From NCBI GenBank assembly GCA_021828865.1, contig JAJZCW010000001.1, positions 168,961-232,960 on the forward strand: a stretch of DNA of 64,000 bases, read 5' to 3'. Below are positions 26,474 to 34,467 of the stretch, one piece after another. Numbering within the stretch: position 1 is the first letter of the stretch; each line of letters opens with the position of its first letter. The stretch comes from Bacillota bacterium. GTDB lineage: Bacteria > Bacillota > Bacilli > Alicyclobacillales > SLC66. The notes beneath the pieces are model-generated. The model searched no databases. It was not told the origin of the DNA and saw only the letters and a program-made list of their open reading frames with translations. The translations under genes and the position numbers were made by a program.

Positions 26474-27646
26474 TTGAAAAAAAAGCATAAAAAGCGAATG
26501 GTCATCAGTCTGGCGCTTAGCATCCTTATAAGCGGCAGTATACCTTTTGCTGCGGTGGCGGCTTCTCTTTCTCAGGAAAAACAACAATTGAACCAACTTC
26601 TATCAGAAGCCAATCAAACCAACCAACACATTGCCATTGCCAAAGTGCAGGCGCAATCACTTCAAGCGAAAGTTCAAAACTATGAAAGTTCACTTAAAAA
26701 TTTACAAACTGCCTTATCTGCGAACCTTATACAAATGAAACATACTGAACAACAAATTATCGTTCTGGATAACCGCATCGCTCAAAACCAAAAACAACTC
26801 ACTTATTATCGTCAGCACTTGGCAGAACAGCTTCGTGTCATGTACGAAAACGGTAAAGTGTCGTATTTGGAAGTTTTATTTCAATCAGCCAACTGGCAGG
26901 ATTTCCTCAGCCGTCTTTACATGCTTGTCACCATTGCCAGAGCGGATCAGAATCTTGAACACAAAATTTCAGGAATTGAACATCAGCTCAATTCGCAAAA
27001 GACATTAAAGGTATCCGATTATAATCAACTGGCCACGAAAAAATCGGAATACCAAATTTTAATGCAAGCAGACCAGTTGATCGAAAATCAGAAGCAACGC
27101 GCTTTAGATGCCGTCAATCAGAGCATCCAATCGCAGATTACCCGTCATGGCATGCTGGAAAGCCAAATTCAATTGACACAAACACAAATTAAACAAATTG
27201 AACTGGAAACCCAACAAGCCGAACAATTGATGCAAAATTCGAGTTACGTTGCGCAAGCCGAGAAAAATCTCGTATCTATCAATCTGCAGGATCTGCTTAA
27301 ATACGCGGAATCGTATTTAGGTACGCCCTATGTGTGGGGCGGCACCAGTCCATCTGGTTTTGACTGTTCAGGATTTACACAATATGTGTTTGCCCATTTT
27401 GGTGTCAATATTTATCGAACCTCTGAAGAGCAATTTGCAGAAGGCGTTCCTGTGAATGAGAGCAATTTATCACTTGGTGATCTCGTGTTTTTCCAAACCT
27501 ACGCCCCTGGCGCCACACATGTGGGGATTTACATCGGCAATAACATGATGGTGGATGCTCAGGACTATGGAGTTTCCATTGATAACATCACCAACTCGTA
27601 TTGGGGACCAAAGTATTTAGGCGCCAGACAAATCGTCAAAAATTGA
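26474..27646 (+). CDS. Secreted coiled-coil NlpC/P60 peptidoglycan hydrolase
   Basis: A 390-residue exported cell-wall endopeptidase. Signal peptide: basic KKKHKKR then a hydrophobic core ending near AVAAS (about residue 31). Residues about 33-260 are Gln-rich heptads forming a long coiled coil, as in Bacillus CwlO and the PcsB group, which are regulated by FtsEX. The C-terminal NlpC/P60 domain (about 275-390) has the catalytic Cys in DCSGF, the His in ATHVGIYIG, and a later polar residue in AQDYGV. It cleaves peptide stems (gamma-D-Glu to diamino acid in the family). The TTG start at 26474 lies nine bases after GAGGTG. A strong terminator follows at 27668. Confidence 0.92.
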   Translation: MKKKHKKRMVISLALSILISGSIPFAAVAASLSQEKQQLNQLLSEANQTNQHIAIAKVQAQSLQAKVQNYESSLKNLQTALSANLIQMKHTEQQIIVLDNRIAQNQKQLTYYRQHLAEQLRVMYENGKVSYLEVLFQSANWQDFLSRLYMLVTIARADQNLEHKISGIEHQLNSQKTLKVSDYNQLATKKSEYQILMQADQLIENQKQRALDAVNQSIQSQITRHGMLESQIQLTQTQIKQIELETQQAEQLMQNSSYVAQAEKNLVSINLQDLLKYAESYLGTPYVWGGTSPSGFDCSGFTQYVFAHFGVNIYRTSEEQFAEGVPVNESNLSLGDLVFFQTYAPGATHVGIYIGNNMMVDAQDYGVSIDNITNSYWGPKYLGARQIVKN

Positions 27647-27667
27647 GAGATAGTTTACCTTTCTTAC

Positions 27668-27698
27668 AAAAAACAGCGCGAATACAGCGCTGTTTTTT
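27668..27698 (+). terminator. Rho-independent terminator of the NlpC/P60 gene
   Basis: The arms 27668-27679 (A6 then CAGCGC) and 27687-27698 (GCGCTG then T6) are exact reverse complements around a 7-base loop, ending in a T-run. It lies 21 bases after the stop codon. Confidence 0.88.
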
Positions 27699-27742
27699 GC
27701 TTTTTCATGACATGTATACAAATTTCGTTGCATTCGATGATG

Positions 27743-27749
27743 TTCGACA
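27743..27749. promoter_or_regulatory. 0A-box heptamer (Spo0A binding core) upstream of the small CxxC gene
   Basis: TTCGACA, the exact complement of the TGTCGAA Spo0A core, about 100 bases before the ATG at 27847. A single heptamer can occur by chance. An A/T-rich near-palindrome (27801-27827) lies closer to the gene. Confidence 0.3.
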
Positions 27750-27846
27750 GTTTTCGCTCTTTACGAAATGGGCATGATAAGATTTAATATAAATAAGTAA
27801 ATTAATTAACCAAAGGGTTAAATTAATAGGGAAGGATGGCCCACTT

Positions 27847-28020
27847 ATGAAAAACACAAAAAACCCCATCACGCAGAATGAACTAAATTCCATCTGCCAA
27901 GTGTGTGGGGATTATGGTAAAAACATATGCACTTTGTGTCCCATTGAACAACTTCGTCAGAAGATTGTTGTACGAACTATGAAAAATTATCAATTGGAAT
28001 TGGAAACGAAATCTAACTAG
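27847..28020 (+). CDS. Small CxxC...CxxC protein (57 residues), putative zinc-binding
   Basis: The product contains CQVCGDYGKNICTLC, two CxxC pairs eight residues apart (residues about 17-31), followed by a charged helical tail. This suggests a zinc-ribbon or treble-clef microprotein. The ATG at 27847 follows AGGGAAGGATGG. An overlapping minus-strand frame (27883-28086) has no family features. No family recognised. It is monocistronic, convergent with perR, and carries a Spo0A-type heptamer upstream, so a sporulation or transition-state role is conceivable but only inferred. Confidence 0.6.
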   Translation: MKNTKNPITQNELNSICQVCGDYGKNICTLCPIEQLRQKIVVRTMKNYQLELETKSN

Positions 28021-28094
28021 ACAAAAACTCAGTAAAGGATGAATCCTAGACATGCTGCGAAGAACCCAATTGCAGCGCCTCTCCAAATGAACGC

Positions 28095-28529
28095 CTAGTG
28101 CATCATGGTTTCACTGTTGCAGGCGCTGCAAATCCCTCTAATCTCCACGTGATAGTCTAATACCTCAAAATGATGCTCTCTCGCTACTCTCTCCACTGGA
28201 ATTTCTGGCAATTCCACATCTGTCATATTCCCGCAACGATCACAGACAAAATGATGATGTATCGCAGTGTTGATATCAAAACGGCTTGCATGATCTCCAT
28301 TGCGAAGTTCTTTGACAATACCAGCATCCATAAAAGCGCGTAACGTATTGTACACCGTAGCTGCACTGAGCGATGGAAATTCCTGTTTTAATGACAGATA
28401 AATCTCATCTGCTGTGGAATGCACGCGATGAGTATCCATAAATGACAATACAGCAATTCGTTGTGGAGTCACACGTAATCCAGAATCTTTAAGCATAGAA
28501 ATAATATCCAGTTCTGTTAAAGCCTCCAT
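28095..28529 (-). CDS. perR: Fur-family peroxide-stress regulator
   Basis: A 144-residue winged-helix metalloregulator. The structural zinc site is formed by CDRCG near residue 95 and CSAC near 135. The regulatory metal site fits PerR rather than Fur or Zur: Asp in SRFD (equivalent to D85), His-His-His in AIHHHF, and Asp in MTDVE (equivalent to D104), plus an N-terminal His in the VHSTADEIY helix. In PerR, iron-catalysed His oxidation releases DNA and induces catalase and other peroxide defences. It is monocistronic; a Per-box-like sequence at 28549-28563 suggests autoregulation. Fur itself cannot be formally excluded without alignment. Confidence 0.87.
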   Translation of the reverse strand: MEALTELDIISMLKDSGLRVTPQRIAVLSFMDTHRVHSTADEIYLSLKQEFPSLSAATVYNTLRAFMDAGIVKELRNGDHASRFDINTAIHHHFVCDRCGNMTDVELPEIPVERVAREHHFEVLDYHVEIRGICSACNSETMMH

Positions 28530-28548
28530 ACTTTTTCCCCTCTCCAGC

Positions 28549-28563
28549 TTATACTTATTATTA
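28549..28563. promoter_or_regulatory. Per-box-like operator upstream of perR
   Basis: TTATACTTATTATTA matches 12 of the 14 specified bases of the Bacillus Per box TTATAATnATTATAA. It lies 20 bases upstream of the perR start, a suitable place for autorepression. Confidence 0.5.
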
Positions 28564-28633
28564 TATAAATTTCACGATAAATTACCAGCATTAAATTTAC
28601 GGTTCCAAAATATTTTTGCAATTCATGACAAAA

Positions 28634-28669
28634 CCTCCGTCCAACCATGATCATGATGAAAGACGGAGG
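28634..28669 (-). terminator. Terminator-like hairpin downstream of spo0A
   Basis: CCTCCGTC (28634-28641) and GACGGAGG (28662-28669) form an 8-bp stem with a 20-base loop; on the minus strand the stem is followed by TTTTG. It lies 41 bases after the spo0A stop. Confidence 0.6.
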
Positions 28670-28710
28670 AGATGATTTTAGTTATTTTTCAAATGAAGTG
28701 GTCGTCAACA

Positions 28711-29547
28711 CTATCTTGCCTTTTTTACCAGCGTCTCCATTCGTAATTTGTCTGCCACCATGGCAATAAATTCGGAGTTCGTCGGCTTTGCCTTGCTCAT
28801 GCTGACCGTATAGCCAAATACTTGTGTAATCGCTTCACTGTTACCACGATTCCAGGCCACCTCAATGGCATGCCGAATAGCACGCTCCACCCTGGACGAG
28901 GTAGTGTAAAATTTATCTGCAATTTGCGGATACAATACTTTGGTGACGGAACCCAATATTTCCACATCTTCATAGACCATCAAAATGGCTTCCCTCAAGT
29001 ATTGATATCCTTTAATATGGGCCGGTACCCCAATTTCATGTATGATGGTGGTCACCATTTGGTCAATGGTGCGCCCATAAGTATTGATGGTATGAGTTCT
29101 TGACAAAGTGGAAGAGGATGGTTCCGTAGGACTATAGCTTGTAGTGACAGTTGACTTGCCGCGATCAAAAAGTGGCTCGCTTACCGCGACATCGCGAATG
29201 CGATCAATCAGCAGATCCATGTCAAAGGGCTTCAAAATGTAATATAGCGCTCCAAGATCCAACGCTTTTCGTGTAATATTTTCTTGCCCAAATGCAGTGA
29301 GCATAATAACTCGTGGAGGTGATTCCAAATGCCAAGCACGCAGTCGTTCCAAAACACCGATTCCATCCAGAACGGGCATAATAATATCCAGAATCAGCAC
29401 ATCAGGATGCACTCTATCGATCAAATTCAATACATCTTGACCGTTATTCGCTATCCCTACAATCTCAAGATCAGGTTGATCTTGTAAGTATTCAGACAAC
29501 AAATCAGCAAATTCTCGATTGTCGTCTGCAATAAGTACACTTATCAT
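28711..29547 (-). CDS. spo0A: Sporulation master regulator Spo0A
   Basis: Response regulator that, once phosphorylated by the phosphorelay, commits the cell to sporulation. The receiver domain (residues 1-120) has the acidic pocket DD at 9-10, phospho-acceptor Asp in LILDIIMP (about 54) and Lys in YILKPFD (about 105). A Ser/Thr-rich linker follows (about 128-150). The C-terminal DNA-binding domain carries [16 protein letters not shown] and the recognition-helix region [12 protein letters not shown]. The length of 278 is close to the 267 of B. subtilis. Located after recN and spoIVB as in Bacillus. Two perfect 0A boxes upstream point to autoregulation. Separated from spoIVB by a terminator. 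Confidence 0.97.
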   Translation of the reverse strand: MISVLIADDNREFADLLSEYLQDQPDLEIVGIANNGQDVLNLIDRVHPDVLILDIIMPVLDGIGVLERLRAWHLESPPRVIMLTAFGQENITRKALDLGALYYILKPFDMDLLIDRIRDVAVSEPLFDRGKSTVTTSYSPTEPSSSTLSRTHTINTYGRTIDQMVTTIIHEIGVPAHIKGYQYLREAILMVYEDVEILGSVTKVLYPQIADKFYTTSSRVERAIRHAIEVAWNRGNSEAITQVFGYTVSMSKAKPTNSEFIAMVADKLRMETLVKKAR

Positions 29548-29583
29548 TTCCGAATGCCCTCCTCACGTTTATCCTCTATTTAT

Positions 29584-29590
29584 TTCGACA
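29584..29590. promoter_or_regulatory. 0A box 1 upstream of spo0A
   Basis: TGTCGAA on the minus strand, an exact match to the Spo0A heptamer, 37 bases before the spo0A start codon. In B. subtilis spo0A has several such boxes. Confidence 0.6.
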
Positions 29591-29662
29591 ATTGGGTAAG
29601 TATTCCTTTGAAATTTTTTCTAATATTTTACGACCATATCAGACAGTAAGAAATCGTGATTT

Positions 29663-29669
29663 TGTCGAA
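29663..29669. promoter_or_regulatory. 0A box 2 upstream of spo0A
   Basis: TGTCGAA on the plus strand, a second exact Spo0A heptamer in the same intergenic region, about 115 bases upstream of spo0A and adjacent to the spoIVB terminator. Confidence 0.55.
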
Positions 29670-29673
29670 TAAT

Positions 29674-29695
29674 AAAAAAACCGGGTTTCCCCGGT
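29674..29695 (-). terminator. Rho-independent terminator of spoIVB
   Basis: The minus strand reads ACCGGGGAAACCCGGT followed by a seven-base T-run (29680 down to 29674): a GC-rich 6-bp stem with a tight loop, 12 bases after the spoIVB stop. Confidence 0.88.
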
Positions 29696-29706
29696 ATAAA
29701 TTGGTG

Positions 29707-30765
29707 TTATGCAGCAGGTTCAATGGTTTTTGTATACTGTTGCATCCATGCCGCAAAAACGCCATATCCTCTAGATGAATCTGACAAAAAAACATGGGTG
29801 ATAGCCCCAATTAGTTTGTGATTAGCAATTACTGGGCTCCCGCTCATGCCCTGAACAATGCCACCTGTCGCTTTAAGCAGTTTCGGATCAGTCACCTGAA
29901 TGATAAAACTTTTAATGCTTGCGGTTTTTTGAACATTTACTTTGACGATGTTTACATCGAATGCTTCGACTTTCTGATCGTGAATTACAGTCAGTATCTT
30001 AGCAGGACCTGGCTTTACTTCATTAGGAGAAGCGATCAGCATTGGCATATCGATCAGCGAATTATCGGGTCGTACGGAAAGTCTACCGTAGACGCCAAAC
30101 GCATTATTTTGCAATACTTTTCCCAAAATTTTGTTTTCGTTTACAAAAGTACCCCTTTTTTCGCCAGGCTGGCCACTCTCACCGCGATCAATCGAAGTCA
30201 CTGCTGCACGAACAATTTCCCCCTGCCCTTCTATCGCTTGTCCTGTATCCGCATCCGTTACGACATGACCCAGCGCTGCAAAAACATGATTTTTCGGATC
30301 ATAAAAAGTCATGGTCCCCACACCAGAAGCTGAATCGCGAATATAAAGACCGATTCTGTATACATTTGAATCTTCATCCCACATTGGCTTAATTTTCGTG
30401 GATAAAATCTGGCCTTTGCGTTTAAACTCCAAATTAAGCGATTTTCCGTGCGAACCGATGCCTTCTATTTCCCTGGACACCAAATCCACCCTTGTCACTC
30501 GTTTACCATCTACTTTGGTAATCAGGTCGCCGATATGAATATTGGCGCGTTCACCCGGACTGAAAAGTTGTCTCCCTGAATGAATAAAGTGATAGCCAAC
30601 CACCAACACGCCCGATGAACGTAGCTTGATCCCAATCGATTGCCCGCCGGGAATTACTGTCGCCGGCTGCGTAGCTGTTGCCAATGTGGGCTGACCATTA
30701 GTAAACCAGAGACCACCAATTAGTCCGATGATTATTATCCATTTTGCAAGCCGCCACACGCTCAC
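29707..30765 (-). CDS. spoIVB: SpoIVB serine peptidase
   Basis: Forespore-secreted protease that signals to the mother cell by cleaving SpoIVFA and so activating pro-sigma-K processing. N-terminal hydrophobic anchor (residues about 8-25); PDZ domain (about 75-150) with the VDGKRVTRV strand; S55 peptidase domain with the catalytic His in AALGHVVTDADTG and Ser in QGMSGSPVI near the C-terminus. Size (352) is somewhat below the 426 of B. subtilis, with the missing part N-terminal. GTG start behind GGAGGGGTGAGC. Between recN and spo0A as in Bacillus. Confidence 0.95.
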   Translation of the reverse strand: MSVWRLAKWIIIIGLIGGLWFTNGQPTLATATQPATVIPGGQSIGIKLRSSGVLVVGYHFIHSGRQLFSPGERANIHIGDLITKVDGKRVTRVDLVSREIEGIGSHGKSLNLEFKRKGQILSTKIKPMWDEDSNVYRIGLYIRDSASGVGTMTFYDPKNHVFAALGHVVTDADTGQAIEGQGEIVRAAVTSIDRGESGQPGEKRGTFVNENKILGKVLQNNAFGVYGRLSVRPDNSLIDMPMLIASPNEVKPGPAKILTVIHDQKVEAFDVNIVKVNVQKTASIKSFIIQVTDPKLLKATGGIVQGMSGSPVIANHKLIGAITHVFLSDSSRGYGVFAAWMQQYTKTIEPAA

Positions 30766-30859
30766 CCCTCCTCAGTTGCTTCTTTCGTGGTTCTAGCCTG
30801 CCCGGGAGAAACGCGTTGCATGTTGCAAAAATGATGTCTGACTTGCCAGGTTAATGCGT

Positions 30860-32545
30860 TTACGCCTGCTTTCTCATCAACAACTCGCGTGCATGGGAGC
30901 GTGTGGTGTCAGTCACCAACTGTCCCCCCAGCATTTTTGCCAATTCTTCAATACGTTCTTCCCCATTTAATGGTTTAACGATCGTATATGTGCGCTGATG
31001 AGATGTTTGTTTTTCGATTAGAAAGTGTTCATCTGCCATACATGCCATTTGCGCCTGATGAGTGACGCATAGTACCTGATGAAATCTGGAAATATCCACA
31101 ATAGTCTCTGCCACTCTTTGAGCAGCAGTTCCGGATATCCCCGTATCAATCTCATCAAAAATCATGGTATCTGTTGGAGCAGAACCGCTTAGCACCTTGG
31201 CCAGTGCCAACATAATCCGGGATAGTTCACCGCCTGACGCAATTTTGGCAAGTGGCTTCAATTCCTCGCCTTTATTGGAACTGAACAGAATTTCTACCTC
31301 ATCAGCACCTCGTTCATTGTAGGCCACCTTTTGGAATTGTAAGGTCAGTCGTACATGGGGCATGGAGAGTTGCGCAAGCTCGTCTTGTAATTTTATTTCT
31401 AAATTTTTCGCAGCACCTTTTCGCAAAGCAGTTAACTGAGCTGCTGATTCGACGAGTTTGAAGTGCAAATCCGCCAATTCCTGATGCCACTCCTCGAGTC
31501 TTGCGTCCATGTTTTCAAGTTCGTTGATTTCTTCAACCGCCTGCTTGCGGTAAACCAACACTTCCGCTTCATTTTCACCGTATTTTCGAAATAATTTTTC
31601 CAAAACAACGAGTCGATTTTCAATTTCCCCAAGCTCATTAGGATCAAAGCTAAGTTTTTCCCGATATTCCCGCGAAAATTCAGCAGCTTCCGCTAAATGC
31701 ACCTGTGCGGTCTCAAGATATTCCTTCAATTCCTGAAGATCGCCATCAAGCGCAGAAACGGCCTCGACCTCTCTTTCCAACCGGTATAGTTCACCGTTAA
31801 TCGCCGGCCTTGAGGCAGATCCTTCATACAAAGCTTCGTATACTCTTTCCACAGTATGCTGCAATCGATCAACGTGCTGAAGGATTCCCCTGCGCTGCCT
31901 GAGTTCAGCTTCTTCTCCGGATTTCAGTTTAGTCGCATCAATTTCAGCCACCTGCATCCGCAAAAAATCAAGTCGTTGCACCTGCTCGCGCTGCTTTTGT
32001 TCGGCATCGAGAAGCTGCTTTGCTAGTCGCTGGTGCGCTTGGTATAAGTCCTGGTAAGCCCTTAAATGGGGAGTGGTCTGCGAACTATTAAAATCATCCA
32101 GTAGCCGCAACTGTTCTTCTTTCTTTAAGAGAATCAAGTTTTCGTGTTGACCGTGCTGCTGAACCAGTAATTTTCCAAGTGTCCGCAAGGACTGAACCGT
32201 AATCATCCTACCATTGACCCGGGCCAGCGATTTCCCAGCACGATTGATCTCACGACTAACGATCAACTCATTTCCACCAAATTCAATTCCCAGTTCATTG
32301 AGATGATCTGCCATCATGCCCGAAATTTTGGGCGTAACATCAAATACGCCTTCCACAAGCGCACGCTCTTCGCCAGAACGTATCAGTTCTGCACTTCCTC
32401 TAGACCCTAAAAGAAGCCCAACGGCATCCAACAATATCGATTTACCTGCGCCGGTTTCCCCCGTAAGGCAAATAAATCCATGATTAAAATCAAGCTGCAA
32501 GGACTCAATCAGTGCAAGATTTTGTACAACCAGTGTCCGTATCAG
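30860..32545 (-). CDS. recN: DNA repair protein RecN (apparent CTG start)
   Basis: SMC-like ATPase acting early at double-strand breaks. Walker A is LTGETGAGKSILLDAVGLL; a long coiled coil occupies about residues 160-370; the signature region IASGGELSRIMLALA and Walker B MIFDEIDTGISG follow. RecN proteins begin with a conserved strand of the type IxNxALIExxxLxF; here this is RTLVVQNLALIESLQLDF, which lies upstream of the first TTG (32500). No ATG, GTG or TTG precedes it in frame. A run of eight G (32560-32553) directly after the argR stop is seven bases from CTG 32545, which I take as the start, giving 561 residues. ATA (32542) is the other option. In line with argR, spoIVB and spo0A as in Bacillus. 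Confidence 0.92.
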   Translation of the reverse strand: MIRTLVVQNLALIESLQLDFNHGFICLTGETGAGKSILLDAVGLLLGSRGSAELIRSGEERALVEGVFDVTPKISGMMADHLNELGIEFGGNELIVSREINRAGKSLARVNGRMITVQSLRTLGKLLVQQHGQHENLILLKKEEQLRLLDDFNSSQTTPHLRAYQDLYQAHQRLAKQLLDAEQKQREQVQRLDFLRMQVAEIDATKLKSGEEAELRQRRGILQHVDRLQHTVERVYEALYEGSASRPAINGELYRLEREVEAVSALDGDLQELKEYLETAQVHLAEAAEFSREYREKLSFDPNELGEIENRLVVLEKLFRKYGENEAEVLVYRKQAVEEINELENMDARLEEWHQELADLHFKLVESAAQLTALRKGAAKNLEIKLQDELAQLSMPHVRLTLQFQKVAYNERGADEVEILFSSNKGEELKPLAKIASGGELSRIMLALAKVLSGSAPTDTMIFDEIDTGISGTAAQRVAETIVDISRFHQVLCVTHQAQMACMADEHFLIEKQTSHQRTYTIVKPLNGEERIEELAKMLGGQLVTDTTRSHARELLMRKQA

Positions 32546-32560
32546 AAAGAAGCCCCCCCC

Positions 32561-33010
32561 TTATAAAAGGCTTTTTACCCGTTCCACCACTTCTTCTGCG
32601 GCAGATTTGGACCGAACGATGATCAGAATCGTGTCATCACCTGCCACTGTGCCCAGAATTTCCTGCCAATCGAGCGCATCAAATAGCACGGCCACCGCAT
32701 GCGCGTTACCTGGTAATGTACGCATGATGACGAGGTTTTCTGCAGAATCAATGGCGACAAATACATCGTTTAAAAGTCGATGAAGTTTGACCTCTGGCTG
32801 GTATGAGGATGGTTCTGTCGGCAGGGAATACTTGTAAGAGCCATTTGCCATCGGGGTTTTAATCAAGTGCATTTCCTTAATATCCCTTGAGATCGTCGCT
32901 TGCGTCACATTGAATCCCGCTTCTCTCAACGCATCCGCCAGTTCTTCCTGGGTTTCGATGACCTGCTCCGTGATAATTTCCCTGATCTTAAGCAATCGTT
33001 GACCTTTCAA
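32561..33010 (-). CDS. argR: Arginine repressor ArgR/AhrC
   Basis: A 149-residue hexameric arginine-responsive regulator: represses arginine biosynthesis and activates catabolism in Bacillus. The N-terminal winged helix contains TQEELADALREAGFNVTQAT followed by SRDIKEMHLIK. The C-terminal oligomerisation and arginine-binding domain has the motif GTVAGDDTILII with the Asp pair that contacts arginine. TTG start at 33010. Placed directly before recN, whose apparent ribosome site begins right at the argR stop, so recN translation may depend on argR translation. Confidence 0.93.
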   Translation of the reverse strand: MKGQRLLKIREIITEQVIETQEELADALREAGFNVTQATISRDIKEMHLIKTPMANGSYKYSLPTEPSSYQPEVKLHRLLNDVFVAIDSAENLVIMRTLPGNAHAVAVLFDALDWQEILGTVAGDDTILIIVRSKSAAEEVVERVKSLL

Positions 33011-33024
33011 ACCGATACACCATC

Positions 33025-33882
33025 CTAATCTCCGCGCAATTTATCTCGCAAAATTGAAAAAAATGCTCGCTCCTGCCAGCGAATCAGCACTGTATCACAC
33101 TTTGATTTGCGCACTATCACTTCATCCCCGCTTTGTAGCGGAAATCCTATCTGCCCGTCCACGGTCAACCCCATATCCTGATGGCGTGCGGTCACTTTGA
33201 CGCGGATCTCCTGTTCTCCGGAAATGATGCAGGGCCTTGCCACCAGTTTGTGTGCACAAATGGGGGTGATGAGAAGTACTTGCATGTGCGGCTGCATAAT
33301 GGGGCCTCCGCATGATAGAGAATAGGCCGTAGATCCGGTGGGGGTGGAAATAATGACGCCATCCCCGAGAAATTCATCGTATAGGTCACCATTCACGTCA
33401 ATTTGAACCTGAATCATGCGTGCAAAGGAACCTTTCCCCACCCCAGCGTCATTGAGTCCTACACTTCGATGCACCAATTCCCCGTGCCGCCACACCTCTG
33501 ATTCGAGCATCATTCTTCTTTCCAAATAAAAATCACCGCGAAGTGCCCTTAGTACCGCCTCTTCTAAATTATCTGGTTCTGTTTCTGACAGAAACCCAAG
33601 ATGGCCTATATTAATCCCGAGCATGGGCAATTCATGACAGGCAAATTGCCTTGCTGCACCAAGTAGCGTTCCATCCCCACCGAGCACGAAGAGCAAATCC
33701 ACACGGTCTGAGAATTGTTCTAGAGGCAACCCGATATCCTGTCTATTCAAATCATGAGCAGTTTGATCGTCGACATACACCTTTCCACCACAGCGTTGGA
33801 TGGTATCCACCAACCGATTGGTGATATCATCCGCATTTTTCTTAGTTCGATTGACGAGAATCCCGATTGTATCTGGCATCAT
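33025..33882 (-). CDS. nadK: NAD kinase
   Basis: Phosphorylates NAD to NADP. The catalytic GGDGTLL motif lies near residue 71, the NxGxLGFL segment (GINIGHLGFLSE) near 95, and the glycine-rich DGVIISTPTGSTAYSLS, typical of all NAD kinases, near 167-183. 285 residues, as in the Bacillus PpnK/NadK group. The ATG at 33882 is six bases after AGAGG. It lies between an uncharacterised membrane-protein gene and argR, the usual position in many Bacillota (tlyA-nadK-argR-recN). Confidence 0.94.
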   Translation of the reverse strand: MMPDTIGILVNRTKKNADDITNRLVDTIQRCGGKVYVDDQTAHDLNRQDIGLPLEQFSDRVDLLFVLGGDGTLLGAARQFACHELPMLGINIGHLGFLSETEPDNLEEAVLRALRGDFYLERRMMLESEVWRHGELVHRSVGLNDAGVGKGSFARMIQVQIDVNGDLYDEFLGDGVIISTPTGSTAYSLSCGGPIMQPHMQVLLITPICAHKLVARPCIISGEQEIRVKVTARHQDMGLTVDGQIGFPLQSGDEVIVRKSKCDTVLIRWQERAFFSILRDKLRGD

Positions 33883-33903
33883 CAACAACCTCTCATTCTA
33901 CAT

Positions 33904-34416
33904 TCAGCGAGTCGCCAGCGTGATTAACCAGCCCAACACAACACCAATAAACAGCCAGATCAAACGTGACTGCCAACGCTTACGAAAGTATTGTGCCGGA
34001 AAATCCATAGCAAAATCAATCCATTCAATATTGCCCATATCACCATCCACATAAGCGATGGGGGTTTGGTATTGCTCATATAAAGGAAAAAAATTTTTTC
34101 GCAACCACACTCCGCTTATTCTTTCCGGATCCCGAGTGGAACGCACCTTCACCGGATAGCGCATTCCCTCTTTTTCGATGATGTAATCAGCGATTAAAAA
34201 AGTGGTGTACTTTCTGCTGCCAATATAGGAAGAAAGTTCATGACCTACCCGCTCATCCACAATTCGATACCCTTGTTCCTGCAAGTATTCGCAGGCTTTG
34301 ACCATGCTTTCGCGTTTGGACTCTGGTGCAAATTCACTCCATCCACTTGCTAGGTATTTGTATCGAAAAAAAAGAAAAGCCACAGTTATAAAGGTGAGAA
34401 TGGCGAGCACTTCCAA
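33904..34416 (-). CDS. Conserved hypothetical protein with N- and C-terminal membrane helices
   Basis: Not recognised as a characterised family. About 170 residues: a hydrophobic segment near the N-terminus (VLAILTFITVAFLFF), a soluble middle of about 115 residues with aromatic and charged residues, and a C-terminal hydrophobic helix (LIWLFIGVVLGWLITLA). The central part contains RIVDERVGHELSSYIG and a beta-rich stretch resembling a nuclease-like or Holliday-junction-type fold, but no catalytic motif can be assigned. I prefer TTG 34416, six bases after GGAGGTG, over ATG 34434. It sits between tlyA and nadK on the same strand and is probably co-transcribed. Confidence 0.72.
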   Translation of the reverse strand: MEVLAILTFITVAFLFFRYKYLASGWSEFAPESKRESMVKACEYLQEQGYRIVDERVGHELSSYIGSRKYTTFLIADYIIEKEGMRYPVKVRSTRDPERISGVWLRKNFFPLYEQYQTPIAYVDGDMGNIEWIDFAMDFPAQYFRKRWQSRLIWLFIGVVLGWLITLATR

Positions 34417-34467
34417 GGCAGGCACCTCCAGCATATCCTGTTCGCCTGCTATCCCCCATTTTCCTGC

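Noticed and set aside
27883..28086. 67-residue minus-strand frame opposite the CxxC gene
   Set aside because: No convincing ribosome site; the plus-strand frame has a site and a meaningful Cys pattern.
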